Below, in pieces: positions 1-11,946 of a stretch of DNA of 64,000 bases. The notes beneath the pieces were generated by a model, which was not told the DNA's origin, did no database searches, and was given only the letters and a program-made list of their open reading frames with translations. The position numbers and the translations under genes are program-made. How positions within the stretch are numbered: position 1 is the first letter of the stretch; the number at the start of each line of letters is the position of its first letter. The stretch comes from Argopecten irradians (lineage: Eukaryota > Mollusca > Bivalvia > Pectinida > Pectinidae), in the NCBI RefSeq assembly GCF_041381155.1, contig NC_091147.1:30539349-30603348 (forward strand). The letters run 5' to 3'.

Positions 1-1316
1 TTATTTTGATACTATATATACATCAATATATGGGAATTATAAAATGCACACTTTCAATACATTCTGTTATGTTGTTGCCTAGCAACAGGCCTGGCGTCGA
101 GCATACAGTATTGATGCAAAAACAGACACTTGAATTGCTTTTAAAAATTTCTAACGCGTAGATTAAGGTGGAAACTTTAAGAAAGTTAGTACTTTGTGAT
201 GTGTATAAGAAATCATCGAAACCATGTCATGTTTCATAACACTTAACCATATTATAGCCCATAGTTACACCATAGCAACCATTTTCTCTCCATAGCAACA
301 ACACTCTAGACACTAAAAACACAAAATAATAAGATTTTAAAGATATTTAATCAATCTAATTTTACGTCTGTTCATTCCATTTCTGTATTTCAGTTGTCGG
401 TATTATTCTGACATTATTTAATCATCTAATTCTATTTGAGGGTAACGTAGAAATAAAAACAACAGGGTAGTCTTCACATTTCTTGAATTTTATATCAAAG
501 TCCCAAAAGGATAGCAACAACGTAATATTATCACAATCTTATGGCACTACTACATATGTACACTACGGTACTACTTAACGATATGTATTACATGTATACG
601 CTCGCTATTTACAAAAGTAAAATCGACAATACTTTAATTCATGTAGATATTTCTAGGTGCAATAATGGAAGATAATAGATTTAGATATATGTACAACAGG
701 TCATGTTTAATTTACAAGCATTTTTCAACCGCGCAAGTGACTTCGGACTTACACCTTTTCAATGTGTTCCAGAGGTTTGTATCCTGTTCTGGGAATTACG
801 TTACGTCACATCTACCCTTTCTTATCAATTAATAAGCTGTTTTTATGTTATTTACTTTCAAGCATGATCTTTTAATGTAAGAAAATACTTTTGACAAGCA
901 ACGCCAGTGTCCTTGCAGTGGTTTATTCCTAAATATTTAGTATTAATACTGGTAGCATGGCAACCATACAGTCTTTTGATTTAAACATAGTTTATTTGTA
1001 AATTCATACACAATGCATATGTATATGCATTTTAACATTTGATCACAGTAAAGTCAATGGTTACATGTATAACTACCGGGAAGTATGTACATAGTACATA
1101 TGTTGACTATGGTAATGGTGTCCTTATTATTATTATTTTTTAATTATGTCAACTTGAATAAAGGAGAAAATAGATTGAACAACATATTCACATACGGTTA
1201 TATAGGTTAAGAATGTTCCTGGTTCAATATTTCTAAATATAATATTTTAAATTGTAAATGGAACTATAGGCCTACTAAAATAACACATGTAGGTATAGGC
1301 CTAACATATTATTACT
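1..1316. other. AT-rich non-coding DNA
   Basis: No credible open reading frame, repeat array or RNA gene is seen. It is unremarkable AT-rich intergenic sequence to the left of the first repeat element. Confidence 0.6.
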
Positions 1317-2115
1317 AAAAGGCCCGCTACCTTTCCGAAAGGGCGCCCACCAAAGAATGATATATATCTGACAAAGGAAAGATGGTTCTTTTCTCTACTT
1401 TTTAAACTTTTTCAAACATACTACATATAAAATTTGAGACAGATCACTTTGGTACTTTCTGAGAAATAGCAGTAACAAACTTCAATTATCAAAATCCAAG
1501 ATGTCGGCCATCTTGTTCACCAATGGGCAATATGCACAACTAGGGTCCTAGGGGAACCTAAATATGAAATTTGAGACCGTTCACTTTGGTACTTTCTGAG
1601 AAATAGCGGTAACAACCTTTAACTATATGTCAAAATCCAAGATGGCCGCCAGTCTTCAAACGATGGGTCCCAAAATGCAATGTGTACAACTAGGGTCCAA
1701 GGGGAACGTTAACCTACATATGATATTTGAGACAGATCCCTTCAGTGGTTTCTGAGAAATAGCAGTAACATACTTTAAATATCAAATCCAAGATGTTGTT
1801 GACCAATCCGTCCCAAAATGCAATATGCACAACTAGGGTCCTAGGGGAACCTACAGATGAAATTTGAGAAATAGCGGTAACAAACTTTAACTATCAAAAT
1901 CCAAGATGGCTGCCCGATCGGTCCCAAAATGCAATATGCACAACTAGCGTCCTAGGGAAACCTACATATGAAATTTGAAAAAAGATCCCTGTAGTACTTT
2001 TTGAGAAATAGCGGTAACAAGAATTGTTAAGGGACGGATGGAAGGATGGACCACGGATCCGGACCACTGATAAAAGGTGATTTGAATAGCCCATCATCTG
2101 ATGATGGTGGGCTTA
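1317..2115 (+). mobile_element. Non-autonomous hairpin-ended (Helentron/pearl-like) element, family I, copy 1
   Basis: The left end has a GGCGCCCACCAAAGAATGAT-type block that recurs near 2461 and 5300. The body is degenerate tandem units of roughly 120-156 bp with recurring phrases such as TTTCTGAGAAATAGC and AACTAGGGTCC. The right end carries a short GGACGG-type run and then a hairpin at 2088-2113 (AGCCCATCATC, loop TGAT, GATGGTGGGCT). There is no coding capacity. A left block, a central tandem array, a microsatellite and a 3' hairpin is the known layout of Helentron-associated non-autonomous elements. The assignment to that group is an inference from structure. Confidence 0.7.
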
Positions 2116-2436
2116 AGAGATCAACAAGTTGCATGTTAATTGTTATCATGATGCTTCAAGAAAGGTTTTATTGTGTTTTATTTATCAATGTGGAATGATT
2201 ACATGGCAGATCTGAAATCAAAGCCAAAGTTCCTGATGAAATCACACACTGACCTTCCTAGAAGCAAGACTTCCATGTATAAGATACATTTCTACATCCA
2301 TATCAAAATAAAGCTTCATCTTTACAAAAGGTTCCACCTTTCATCAACATATACATGTTCATATAGATATAATTTATATGATATCTCTAGACCTTCTTGT
2401 TTCAAGTTTAAGTTAAATCACGCAGATAAAACTAAT
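2116..2436. other. Spacer between repeats, no gene seen
   Basis: A 105-codon open frame lies at 2173-2490, but it has no recognisable domain, runs into the left end of the next repeat and has no coding-like composition. It is not called as a gene. Confidence 0.5.
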
Positions 2437-4405
2437 AACAAGAGATCCCAGAGGGATCTTGGCGCCCACCAAAGAATGATCAATGTCTGACAACAGAAAG
2501 AGGGATCTTTTCCCTGCTTTTCAAACTTTTACTACATACTATATATGAAACTTGAGAAAGATCCTTTCAGTACTTTCTGAGATATGCAGCAGTAACAAAC
2601 TTCAATTATCAAAATCCAAGATGGGTACCTGTCGATCATCTTGCCGACAGATAAGTCCGAAAATGCACTAGACCCCTTGGGGAACCTGCACATGAAATTT
2701 GAGAAAGATCCCTTCGGTACTTTCTGAACAAGAGGCCCAGAGGGCCTGTATCGCTCACCTGGTTTGAAATGCCAAGTAATGTTCTGAATACAGGTTCATT
2801 GTTTCTTTTGTAAAGGAATTTTAATATTAACCTCTAAATCCCCTATTGGGCCCCATCCCTCCTGCCCCCAGGGGGTCAGAGCCTAAATTTATACAAGTTC
2901 TGTTCCCGTTCCAAAAAGGATGTTTGTGGCCAAATTTGGTTACAATCCATGCAGAACTCTTGGACAAGTATCGATTAATAGGATTTACCTCTATTTCCCC
3001 TATTGGGCCCCGCCCCTCCTGTCCCTGGGGGTTCAGAGCCAAAATTTATACAAGTTCTGTTCCCCTTCCCCCAAGGATGTTTGTGGTCAAATTTGATTAA
3101 AATTCATGTAGAACTCTATGAATAGTAGCGATTTAAAGAATTTACCTCTATTTCCCTTATTGGGCCCGCCCCTCCTGCCCCCGGCGGACCAGAGCCAAAA
3201 TTTATACAAGTTCTGTTCCCCTTCCCCAAGGATGTTTGTGGCCAAATTTGGTTACATTCCATTCAGAACTCTATGACTAGTAGCGATTTAAAGGATTTAC
3301 CTCTATTTCCCCTATTGGGCCCCGCCCCTCCTGTCCCTGGGGGATCAGAGCCAAAATTTATACAAGTTCTGTTCCCCTTTTCCCAAGCATGTTTGTGGCT
3401 AATTTTGGATACAATCCATGCAACACTCTAGGACAAGTAGCGATTTAAAGGATTGACCTCTATTTCCCCTATTGGGCCCTGCCCCTCCTGCCTCCAGGGG
3501 GTCAGAGCCAAAATTTATACAAGTTCTGTTCCCCCTCTCCCAAGGATGTTTGTGGCCAAATTTGGTTACAATCCATGCAGAACTTTATGACAAGTAGCGA
3601 TTTAAAGGAAATGTTGACAACGGACGGACGGACGGACGGACGACGGACGCCCGCCATGACATAAGCTCACCCGCCCTTCAGGCCAGGTGAGCTAAAAATA
3701 GTGGTAACAAACTTTAACTATCAAAATCCAAGATGGCGGCCATCTTGTTCACCAATGGGCAATATGCACAACTAGGGTCCTAGGGGAACATGCATATGAA
3801 ATTTGAGAAAGATCCCTTCAGTACTTTCTGAGAAATAGCGGTAACAAACTTTAACTATCAAAATCCAAGATGGCTGCCGGTCGGCCATCTTGTTGACTGA
3901 TTAGTACCAAAATGCCATATGCACAACTAGGGCCCTAGGGGAACCTACATATAAAACTTAAGAAAGATTCCTTCAGTTCTTTCTGAGAAATTGCGGTAAC
4001 AAACTTTAACTATCAAAATCCAAGATGGCCGCTGATCGGCCATCTTCAATCTCGACCGATGGGTCCCAAAATGCAATATGCACAAAGTAGGGTCCAAGGA
4101 GCATACATATGAAATTTGACAAAGATCCCTTCAGTACTTTCTGAGAAATAGTGGTAACAAACTTTAACTATCACAATCGAAGATGGCCGCCAGTCGACCA
4201 TCTTGTTGACCGATTGATCCCAAAATGCAATATGCACAACTAGGGCCCTAGGGGAATCTACATTTGAAATTAAAAAAAGATCCCTTCAGCACTTTCTGAG
4301 AAATAGCAGTAACAAGAATTGTTAACGGACAGACGGACGGACGGAAGGATCACTGACCACGAAAGGCGATTTGAATAGCCCACCATCTGATGATGGTTGG
4401 CTAAA
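2437..4405 (+). mobile_element. Family I hairpin-ended element, copy 2 (interrupted)
   Basis: The left end begins AACAAGAGATCCCAGAGGGA, where AAGATCCC and GGGATCTT form a small terminal hairpin. The right end has the CACCATC-TGAT-GATGGTTGG hairpin followed by CTAAAAA at about 4380-4408. The body holds diverged monomers of about 130-156 bp. The element is split by a family II element at 2728-3696. The sequence on either side of the insert (TTTCTGA on the left, ATAGTGGTAACAAAC on the right) rejoins to the family consensus with only a few bases missing. Confidence 0.75.
2728..3696 (+). mobile_element. Family II hairpin-ended element nested in family I
   Basis: The left end contains AGGCCC-AGA-GGGCCT, a small hairpin. 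The right end reads through an (ACGG)n run at about 3623-3643 into a hairpin built from GCTCACC and GGTGAGC, ending GCTAAAA. In between are about five units of roughly 155 bp carrying the phrases CAAATTTGGTTACAATCCAT and CCCTATTGGGCCC. Further family II members lie at 26028-27088, 29150-29990 and 40592-42063. Short open frames on both strands here come from the tandem units and are not genes. Confidence 0.8.
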
Positions 4406-4778
4406 AATGTCTTTTTAATATTGCAACTGTTAGATAACCAGAAAAATAACAACATTTTGTCAAGACAATGTCAGGATTCAGATCATTTGGGGCAAATTTC
4501 AGCTAAATCACACTAACAGAACTTGAAATGAAGTTCAAAATGTGTTTTCAATATTTCGAATCATCTAAAAAGAGACAATAATTTTAAATCCCTAAAAAAA
4601 GTTTTTTATCACAGTTGAAATAAGACTTGAACAAAGACTGCAAGGATCATGAAAGTGTAAAAATCCTCATAAAATATCACTTAAAATAATAATTACTTAT
4701 GTTTTCATTAATAACAATTATAAAGAGTACTGCTGTGCAGTGTTCTCCCTTAAGGACATTTCCACCTGGTCCTAAGGA
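4406..4778. other. Non-coding spacer
   Basis: AT-rich sequence between two family I elements, with no gene, array or hairpin of note. Its last part becomes the first bases of the 206-bp triplication. Confidence 0.5.
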
Positions 4779-5396
4779 CCGACTGACCTTAAAAGTTATG
4801 GTGCTTACTGAAAGTTACTGGTCTTTACAAAGTTACAATTCATCCTTGTATTAACAACAAGAGATCCCAGAGAGATCTTGGCGCCCACCGAAGAATGATC
4901 TATGTCTGACAATGGATAGAGGGATCTTATCTCTGCTTATCAAGCTTTTTCAAACATACTACATATAAAATTTGAGACAGATCACCGACTGACCTTAAAA
5001 GTTATGGTGCTTACTGAAAGTTACTGGTCTTTACAAAGTTACAATTCATCCTTGTACTAACAACAAGAGATCCCAGAGAGATCTTGGCGCCCACCGAAGA
5101 ATGATCTATGTCTGACAATGGATAGAGGGATCTTATCTCTGCTTATCAAGCTTTTTCAAACATACTACATATAAAATTTGAGACAGATCACCGACTGACC
5201 TTAAAAGTTATGGTGCTTACTGAAAGTTACTGGTCTTTACAAAGTTACAATTCATCCTTGTACTAACAACAAGAGATCCCAGAGAGATCTTGGCGCCCAC
5301 CGAAGAATGATCTATGTCTGACAATGGATAGAGGGATCTTATCTCTGCTTATCAAGCTTTTTCAAACATACTACATATAAAATTTGAGACAGATCG
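4779..5396 (+). repeat. Near-identical 206-bp tandem triplication
   Basis: The phrase CCGACTGACCTTAAAAGTTA starts at 4779, 4985 and 5191, a period of exactly 206 bp. Each unit contains about 80 bp of flanking sequence followed by the left end of a family I element (CAAGAGATCCCAGAGAGATC onward). The units are almost identical, so the amplification is very recent or is an assembly duplication. Confidence 0.92.
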
Positions 5397-6888
5397 CTTC
5401 ATATTTTCTGACAAATAGCAGGAACAAACTTCAATTATCCAAGATGGCTCCTTAGCCGCCATCTTGTTGATCGATAGTTCCCAAATCGCAATATTCACAA
5501 CTAGGGCCCTAGGGAAACCTACATATGAAGTTTGAGATAGATCCCTTCAGTACATTCTGAGAAATAGCGATAACATACTTTAACTATCAAAATCCAAGAT
5601 GGCTGCCTGGCGGCCATCTTGTTCACCGATTGGTCCCAAAAGACAATATGCGCAACTAGGGCCCTAGGGGAACCTACATGTGAAATTTGAGACAGATATC
5701 CCTTCAGTACTTTCTGAGAAATAGCGATAACAAACTTTAACTATCAAAATCCAAGATGGCTGCCTGGCGGCCATCTTATTGAACGATTGGTCCCAAAACG
5801 CAATATGCACAACTAGGGCCCTAGGGGAACATACATGTGAAATTTGAGATAGATCCCTTCAGTACATTCTGAGAAATAGCGATAACATACTTTAACTATC
5901 AAAATCCAAGATGGCTGCCTGGCGGCCATCTTGTTCACCGATTGGTCCCAAAAGACAATATGCGCAACTAGGGCCCTAGGGGAACCTACATGTGAAATTT
6001 GAGACAGATATAAATTCAGTACTTTCTGAGAAATAGCGATAACAAACTTTAACTATCAAAATCCAAGATGGCTGCCTGGCGGCCATCTTGTTCACCGATT
6101 GGTCCCAAAAGACAATATGCGCAACTAGGGCCCTAGGGGAACCTACATGTGAAATTTGAGACAGATATCCCTTCAGTACTTTCTGAGAAATAGCGATAAC
6201 AAACTTTAACTATCAAAATCCAAGATGGCTGCCTGGCGGCCATCTTGTTCACCGATTGGTCCCAAAAGACAATATGCGCAACTAGGGCCCTAGGGGAACA
6301 TACATGTGAAATTTGAGATAGATCCCTTCAGTGCTTTCTGAGAAATAGCGATAACAAACTTTAACTATCAAATCCAAGATGGCTGCCTGGCAGCCATCTT
6401 GATGACCGATAACTCCCCAAATGTAATATGCACAACAAGGGCCCTAGGGGAACCTACATATGAAATTTGAGACAGATCCCTTCAGTACTTTCTTAGAAAT
6501 AGTGATAACAAACTTTACCTATCAAAATCCAAGATGGCTGCCTGGCGGCCATCTTGTTCACCGATTGGTCCTAAAATGTAATATGCACAACTAGGGCCCT
6601 AGGGAAACTTATGCATGAAATTTAAGACAGATTCCTTTAGCACATTCTGAGAAATAGCGATAACAAACTTTACCTATCAAAATCGAAGATGGCTGCCTGG
6701 CGGCCATCTTGTTCACCGATTGGTCCTAAAATGTAATATGCACAACTAGGGCCCTAGGGAAACTTATGCTTGAAATTTAAGAATGATCCCTTTAGCACAT
6801 TCTGAGAAATAGCGATAACAAGAATTGTTAACGGACGGACGATGGACCACGGACGAAAGGCGATTGGAATAGCCCACCAAATGGGTGT
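5191..6888 (+). mobile_element. Family I hairpin-ended element, copy 3, with about 156-bp satellite core
   Basis: The core is a regular array: CTAGGGCCCTAG occurs at 5501, 5656, 5813 and 5968, a period of 155-157 bp, and continues to about 6750. Each monomer has two palindromes, CTAGGGCCCTAG and a larger inverted repeat built from CAAGATGGC and GCCATCTTG. The right end has an ACGGACGG run at about 6831 and a variant hairpin (CCCACC-AAAT-GGGTG) at about 6872. There is no protein-coding potential. Confidence 0.85.
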
Positions 6889-8650
6889 GTTCTCCATTTG
6901 CCCACTTTTTAGAGACCAAAGGAAAGTGTTGGTATAGGAGAACAATGGAAAACCAATTATAGTCAGTTCCATAATAATTTTTACCTGTGCTTACCTGTGT
7001 TCGTTTACCTGAGCTACCTCTAGTTTGTCAAAAGTGTGGAAATAGAGAGATATCAATATATATGTATATAATAGAGTACTACATGTATATAATATTTTGT
7101 GCGTTTTGAAAGACAAATATAAATAATATTTTATAGATTACATTTTTATAAACTTCACCATTGGAATGGTGGATTAAAGAACAAAATTTCATCTAAGTTT
7201 TAGGAGAATTAAGTGTCAGAATATTTTTACAAACTGTTGCAATTTCAAAAATTAGTTATAAACAAATATGTAATATTTAGTAATGTTGGCATGTGCACTT
7301 ATATAGCTACAGATCGATAGAGAGAATACAGCGTATGTCACAAGATATTATTTAACTCTATAGGATGATACATGTAACAATATACATGTACACGTAGATA
7401 CAAATGTATACATTTGTACTTGTATATAATTAACTTTATCATGATACAGTATTGTATATCTTATATATCAAACTATACAGATGTCTCGAAATTCCAATTC
7501 CACAGTGACAAGAAATTCAAATAATTAAACTATTTTTAATCAAGGATGATATTTTTGGAAAAATCCAGATGGTCCCTAAATATCAAAGCTGATATAAGTG
7601 CTAAGTATAATAAATTAAATATACTTTTTAATCAATATGTTATATTTTGGATTTATATAGATATCTTTTGTTTTAAATGTAACACTGTAAAAGCGAAAGC
7701 TTACATTTGCATTTGAATTTGCATGATTTGACAAGTAATTTTATCATGTATAATGCGCATCGATCCCTCTTATCACACTATGAAACCAAAGCATTTTTAC
7801 AGAATATAGACTTCTGCAGATTTCAAATTGTTTGAGAGGATGTGAATGTTATAGAGATAATTTTTAGCTAGTGATAGTTCGAACACTGATTTTTTTTTTA
7901 TAATTGATCATATTTCGAACAGTTCGAACATGTCAAATTATGAACGTAAAAGTAAGATTTTTGTCGGTAAATTGGCTCAACGGGATTCCCAAAAATGAAG
8001 ATACATTGCAGTATAAATATTTCAGTAGAATTGTCACAAAGGTGATTTCTAATGAAAAGAGACGTAAACATAAACTGCATGATTACATAATTATTACCAT
8101 ATAAACTATTTTTGTAAATATATTGAATGTGGATTTTGTTATATATGCCACTAAAGTTTATATGTGTATGTACCTAGATACGTAACATGTAGCTCCATAT
8201 CCAAGTAAGTGTATATTTTGATTGAACTACAACTAAGCAACTATAGTCATAATTTCTGTGTTTATATTTGTACATGTATATATGTTTGTTAAAAAGAGAG
8301 AAAGGAATTTTGAAGTTTTTGAAGTTAGGACCAAATATTGATTTTACGTTTGCTGTGTTAATCATTTATTAATACATTATATATTATTATTATATATATA
8401 TTATTAATATAAAAAATTCAAGAACATAACTGACATCACAAAAAGAGATTTTTCCATGTAATATTATCCATGCTATACATAAATGATATACCCTTATGGA
8501 ATAAGTACAGTACGTATCACAGGTGAAATTCACAGGTAAATCCAGGTTAACTTCTCTGAAATAGACTATAATGATAATCCTTGTCAAAACATTCTGCTAA
8601 TTATCAGATTATAAAAAGTGGGCAAATGTAGATACTGCCAAATGGAGATA
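6889..8650. other. AT-rich intergenic DNA
   Basis: No supported gene. The short open frames on both strands at 7898-8587 are AT-rich and overlap each other. TA-rich tracts near 7060 and 8380 are simple-sequence only. Confidence 0.55.
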
Positions 8651-8680
8651 CAGCCATCTGATGATGGTGGGCTAAAAATA
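8651..8680 (+). mobile_element. Solo 3' end of a family I element
   Basis: The sequence GCCATCTGATGATGGTGGGC followed by TAAAAAT matches the right terminal hairpin of family I elements (compare 2091-2113). No body or left end is attached. It is either a 5'-truncated insertion or a decay remnant. Confidence 0.55.
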
Positions 8681-8990
8681 TCCACATACATGTATCTATT
8701 TTAATTTTGTGCGCTCTCAACAAAGTTGACAGAAAACCAGAATATTACGAAAATCTGTTTTTTACAATTTGATCTTCAACCTCTCTACAATGCTACAGCT
8801 ATTTTTGTTTTGTATATCTTTAGTACTCTATCAGAACTGGACCAAAAAATTGCTGGTCAAATAACAAGTTGCATGATGTCAAAAATTGTCTGCCCTACTA
8901 TAAAGTTGCCGGTCACAGACAAACGTTAATTTCAAATGCTGCTGCTGTGATCATGACTATAAACTCTGATAAAATGACCAATAAAACATG

Positions 8991-10016
8991 CTATTGTAGT
9001 AGTAATATTGTTATGTTGGTGGTTTGATCTGCCACAGCGAGTTTTCTGGTGCCATTTATCTCGAAAGGTTTCATCCAGTTGATCTTATTAGAATGTTGAA
9101 TCTCCAGTAGTTTACAAGAACTTGACACATTTTCATTCCTCTGTTCCTCTGGATGGGTGTGACCGTTGGTCAGAGCACTCGCGCCGTTACTTTGTCCAAT
9201 ATGTGAGGGCGATTCAGCCGATTTCTCCAGGTCCCATAGTACAACACAGCAGTCGTTGCCTCCAGAAACCAAATGCGTGTCAGAGACAAAGTGGACCTGT
9301 GAAGCACCTTGAGAATGAGCATGCAGACTGAAATGTTCTCGGATGTTTTTCCTCCTCATATCAAACACACTTACCAGTCCATTTTCTAAGGCACATGCCA
9401 GGTAGTGTCCATCACGCGAAGCTGCTAAGTTATGGATGAATGGGGGATTCACCATGTAGGCCTCCTGTTCACACGTCTGCATTTCCTGCATATTAAACTG
9501 ATTTAAACATTTAGGCCGCGAGAAATCCCAATGTACAAGCTGGGAGTCCAGTCCGCCTGTCAGGATCTCCCAGGGTTTCTTTGGTCGAAAACATACAGAC
9601 GAACAAATATTAGTGTGTTTATGTCTCAGAGTTTTATACACTCTCTTTTCCTGAATATCAAGAATTTTTATTTCACCAGAATCGTCACAAGCAGCAAGAA
9701 AATTTTCTTTCTCATCCACTACTATTTGGTTAACCTCATCTTGATTCACATTAAATGTTTCTAAAGGTTCAGAAAAGTTTCTCAGATCAAACACACAAAT
9801 TTTGTTATCGAAGGAAGCGTAAAGTGTATTGTCTTTATCCTTGGAGAAGAAGACAGCTCCACAATCGGTGCCCTCATTGACGAACTTGTGGAAGAGTGTT
9901 CCATCTGTACTCCAGATACACACCTCACCGTCCTCGCCTCCCGACGCGACAGTACTATCACAGACATCCACACACAGCACGCTGCTGGTGTGTCCTCCAG
10001 ACAACACCTCACTCAT
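8991..10016 (-). CDS. WDR53: WD repeat-containing protein 53 (WDR53)
   Basis: A 341-residue WD40 protein. Family knowledge: WDR53 is a small single-propeller protein reported among the DDB1-binding WD40 proteins, so it is a candidate substrate receptor (DCAF) for the CUL4-DDB1 ubiquitin ligase. In the sequence, WD units end at GEVCIWS (residues 30-36), KICVFDL (72-78), EIKILDI (115-121), QLVHWDF (159-165), LVSVFDM (214-220) and CVVLWDL (257-263), with a closing strand near 325-340 (LAVADQTTNITI). Phrases such as NICSSVCFRP and LAACDDSGEIKILD closely resemble the vertebrate protein, and the length is near the vertebrate one (about 358). The start is the ATG one base inside a splice acceptor (TATTTAG|G), so the whole coding region is one exon and a 5'UTR exon must lie further right. 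No frameshift is seen. The orthology call is strong; the cellular role is inferred from the family. Confidence 0.95.
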   Translation of the reverse strand: MSEVLSGGHTSSVLCVDVCDSTVASGGEDGEVCIWSTDGTLFHKFVNEGTDCGAVFFSKDKDNTLYASFDNKICVFDLRNFSEPLETFNVNQDEVNQIVVDEKENFLAACDDSGEIKILDIQEKRVYKTLRHKHTNICSSVCFRPKKPWEILTGGLDSQLVHWDFSRPKCLNQFNMQEMQTCEQEAYMVNPPFIHNLAASRDGHYLACALENGLVSVFDMRRKNIREHFSLHAHSQGASQVHFVSDTHLVSGGNDCCVVLWDLEKSAESPSHIGQSNGASALTNGHTHPEEQRNENVSSSCKLLEIQHSNKINWMKPFEINGTRKLAVADQTTNITILLLQ

Positions 10017-10017
10017 C

Positions 10018-10448
10018 CTAAATAGATATAAAATAAAACATTTAACTCCTCCTACAGAGATATAAAACTAAACACACTGCTCATCCTACAGAAATGTAAA
10101 ACTAAACTTAACACCCAAGTACTCATTCTACAGAAATATGAAGTTAACACCTCAATAATCAAAGATAAATTATTCATTTGTTGAAAAGACCCATGGTAAA
10201 GATCGGCGGTAATGTTTTGTACTGTAAGTGTTGTAATCATATAAATATCTTATATAATATATAACCAGTCTGAACAGGGTGATGACTAGCTGCAATATTG
10301 TAGCTCAAAAGACTTTTGAGACAGAAAATGGTGTCGTCTTTAGAGCTACAATTGGTGCCTATTACTGCTAATGGAGCAAAGTAATGATTATGCAAACCAT
10401 TATAAAACATTTGTTTGCATTTTATCGTACTTGTTTGATATCGCTTAC
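10018..10448 (-). other. Predicted WDR53 5'UTR intron
   Basis: On the minus strand a pyrimidine-rich acceptor (TATATCTATTTAG) ends at 10018, one base before the last non-coding base and the ATG. The best upstream donor is AG|GTAAGCG at 10449/10448. The implied intron is 431 nt and joins a non-coding first exon, which would begin somewhere between 10449 and about 10600. The acceptor is clear; the donor choice is an inference. Confidence 0.45.
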
Positions 10449-10572
10449 CTACTAGGCAATAAAACTGAACCACATAAAATTTAAAATTCTCATCAAAGCA
10501 TTATATTTTTACATAATACATATGAAGGTCTTTCTGAAGGGAATTTATATGGCAAGTCACAAATTGTGAATT

Positions 10573-10580
10573 TGACGTCG
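10573..10580 (+). promoter_or_regulatory. CRE-like site (TGACGTCG)
   Basis: Matches the CREB/ATF core TGACGT with one mismatch to the full palindrome. It lies just upstream of the inferred WDR53 5'UTR exon. A second site (CGACGTCA) lies at 10773-10780, exactly 200 bp away and in mirror orientation. This is motif-level evidence only. Confidence 0.3.
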
Positions 10581-10679
10581 TGTGAGCGGTACGGTAGATA
10601 TTAAGAATGGTAGTTATGTTTGTTTTGGACAAAAATAATAAGTAAATGCATGTATACGCATGTACTACTCCCATTAACA

Positions 10680-10741
10680 TGAGAGTCGACTGGTCAGCCG
10701 TTTTTTTATCGGACGTTATTTTGCTGACTGTCGACTCTCAT
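10680..10741. repeat. Imperfect inverted repeat (hairpin) between the two CRE-like sites
   Basis: GAGAGTCGACTGGTCAGC is followed, after about 25 bases, by GCTGACTGTCGACTCTC, its near-perfect reverse complement with one bulge. It could be a small foldback element remnant or a cruciform-forming site. It overlaps an 83-codon open frame that has no other support. Confidence 0.7.
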
Positions 10742-11329
10742 TTCCGAAGGGTAATTTCTTTGATCCAGCTTCCGACGTCAGATGAAGGCGGAATGAAAAG
10801 TGCAATAATATCATTATTTATAGCTCTAACAGTGATAACATTGATGTGTACTTACAGTTTAGGTATTAATTATCCCATTTATCTAGGAAACCCATAACTT
10901 GAGGCCTCATAAAATAGTATTTTAGCGGATTAGATATGATGAATCCTTTCCATAACATTTTGACCTAGTTCTAAATATGGCGGCTGGTTACTTCAAAAAA
11001 CGGAACGTGAATTCAAGCGGGCAGAATGCTAGTAAAAGTAAAGGCAGATCAAGCTTTATGGGGACTTTGCAATTCGTTTTTTCTATTTACCGGGTGGATC
11101 GCTTTCATCATGAAGTTTTGTCTGGGTCATGAAAGTTTACGTTAGGAGATGTAAATATTTGTTTTAGATGGATTTTACGGCTGATTTTGTCAAAATACTT
11201 GTTGATTTATGAAAAAGAGGTAGGTATTTGACATTGATGATGATTTAAATATGATTTAAACGTTTTATATAGTCACAATCCAAACTTTGAAAATGTTACC
11301 CTCAGCATCGGGTAAATGGCCTATCAGAA

Positions 11330-11388
11330 GTTAGAGGTTAGACACGACGTAATGTTCCAAAAGTGTCTCGTCGTGATATACCTCTAAC
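11330..11388. repeat. Imperfect inverted repeat
   Basis: GTTAGAGGTTAGACACGACG is mirrored after about 18 bases by CGTCGTGATATACCTCTAAC, giving a 20-bp stem with a few mismatches. It lies in the AMMECR1 upstream region. It may be a decayed foldback element or the terminal inverted repeats of a tiny MITE. Confidence 0.65.
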
Positions 11389-11910
11389 ATTGTTGGAGTA
11401 GCCAGGTACATATATTCGTTCTAGGTGATGACCTGGCGCTAGGCTATACCAAACGGTGTCAGCGAATTCTATGTTTTCATATAGTAGTGCGTTCTGACCC
11501 TATAGCTACACCAGACATCTAAATGTCTAAGTCTAATGTCAGGGCCAGAGTAGCTCAAAATATGAACACACTAGGCCTAAGCTTACTGTACAGTAACGTT
11601 AGAAACAGAAACACGTGCATGTTTCATGATGTTGAGTGATGCGACATTTTCAGTAGAATTTGCTTTAAACAATCAATTGGATCAATAGTTAGCATATTCA
11701 TCATATAAGAACATTTCTCATTTATATCATTTTCAGAGAGAGGAGATCTTCCATGTCATCATACTTTAGTGTGATGTGAAAGGTTTCAGATACCTGAGAA
11801 ATTCTGTCTTTTTTCCTCTCCTGTCTAGTTTTATCTTGCGGAGCGTATCGGAGATGATGCATTTTAGGAAATGTTTGCGTCCGAGAGCACCCGAACTTCA
11901 TAATTCAGGA

Positions 11911-11920
11911 TCTCGCGAGA
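11911..11920 (+). promoter_or_regulatory. TCTCGCGAGA promoter element of AMMECR1
   Basis: A perfect copy of the palindromic TCTCGCGAGA motif lies 26 bp before the AMMECR1 start codon. In animals this motif marks TATA-less housekeeping promoters and is bound by BANP. The start codon itself sits in ATGGCGGC, a YY1-type core. Together they place the transcription start close to 11.9 kb. Confidence 0.65.
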
Positions 11921-11946
11921 GTTTTGCGTGATCCAAGGGACTTATC

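Noticed and set aside
2173..2490. 105-codon open frame on the plus strand
   Set aside because: It has no domain, low-complexity AT-rich composition, and runs into the left end of a repeat element.
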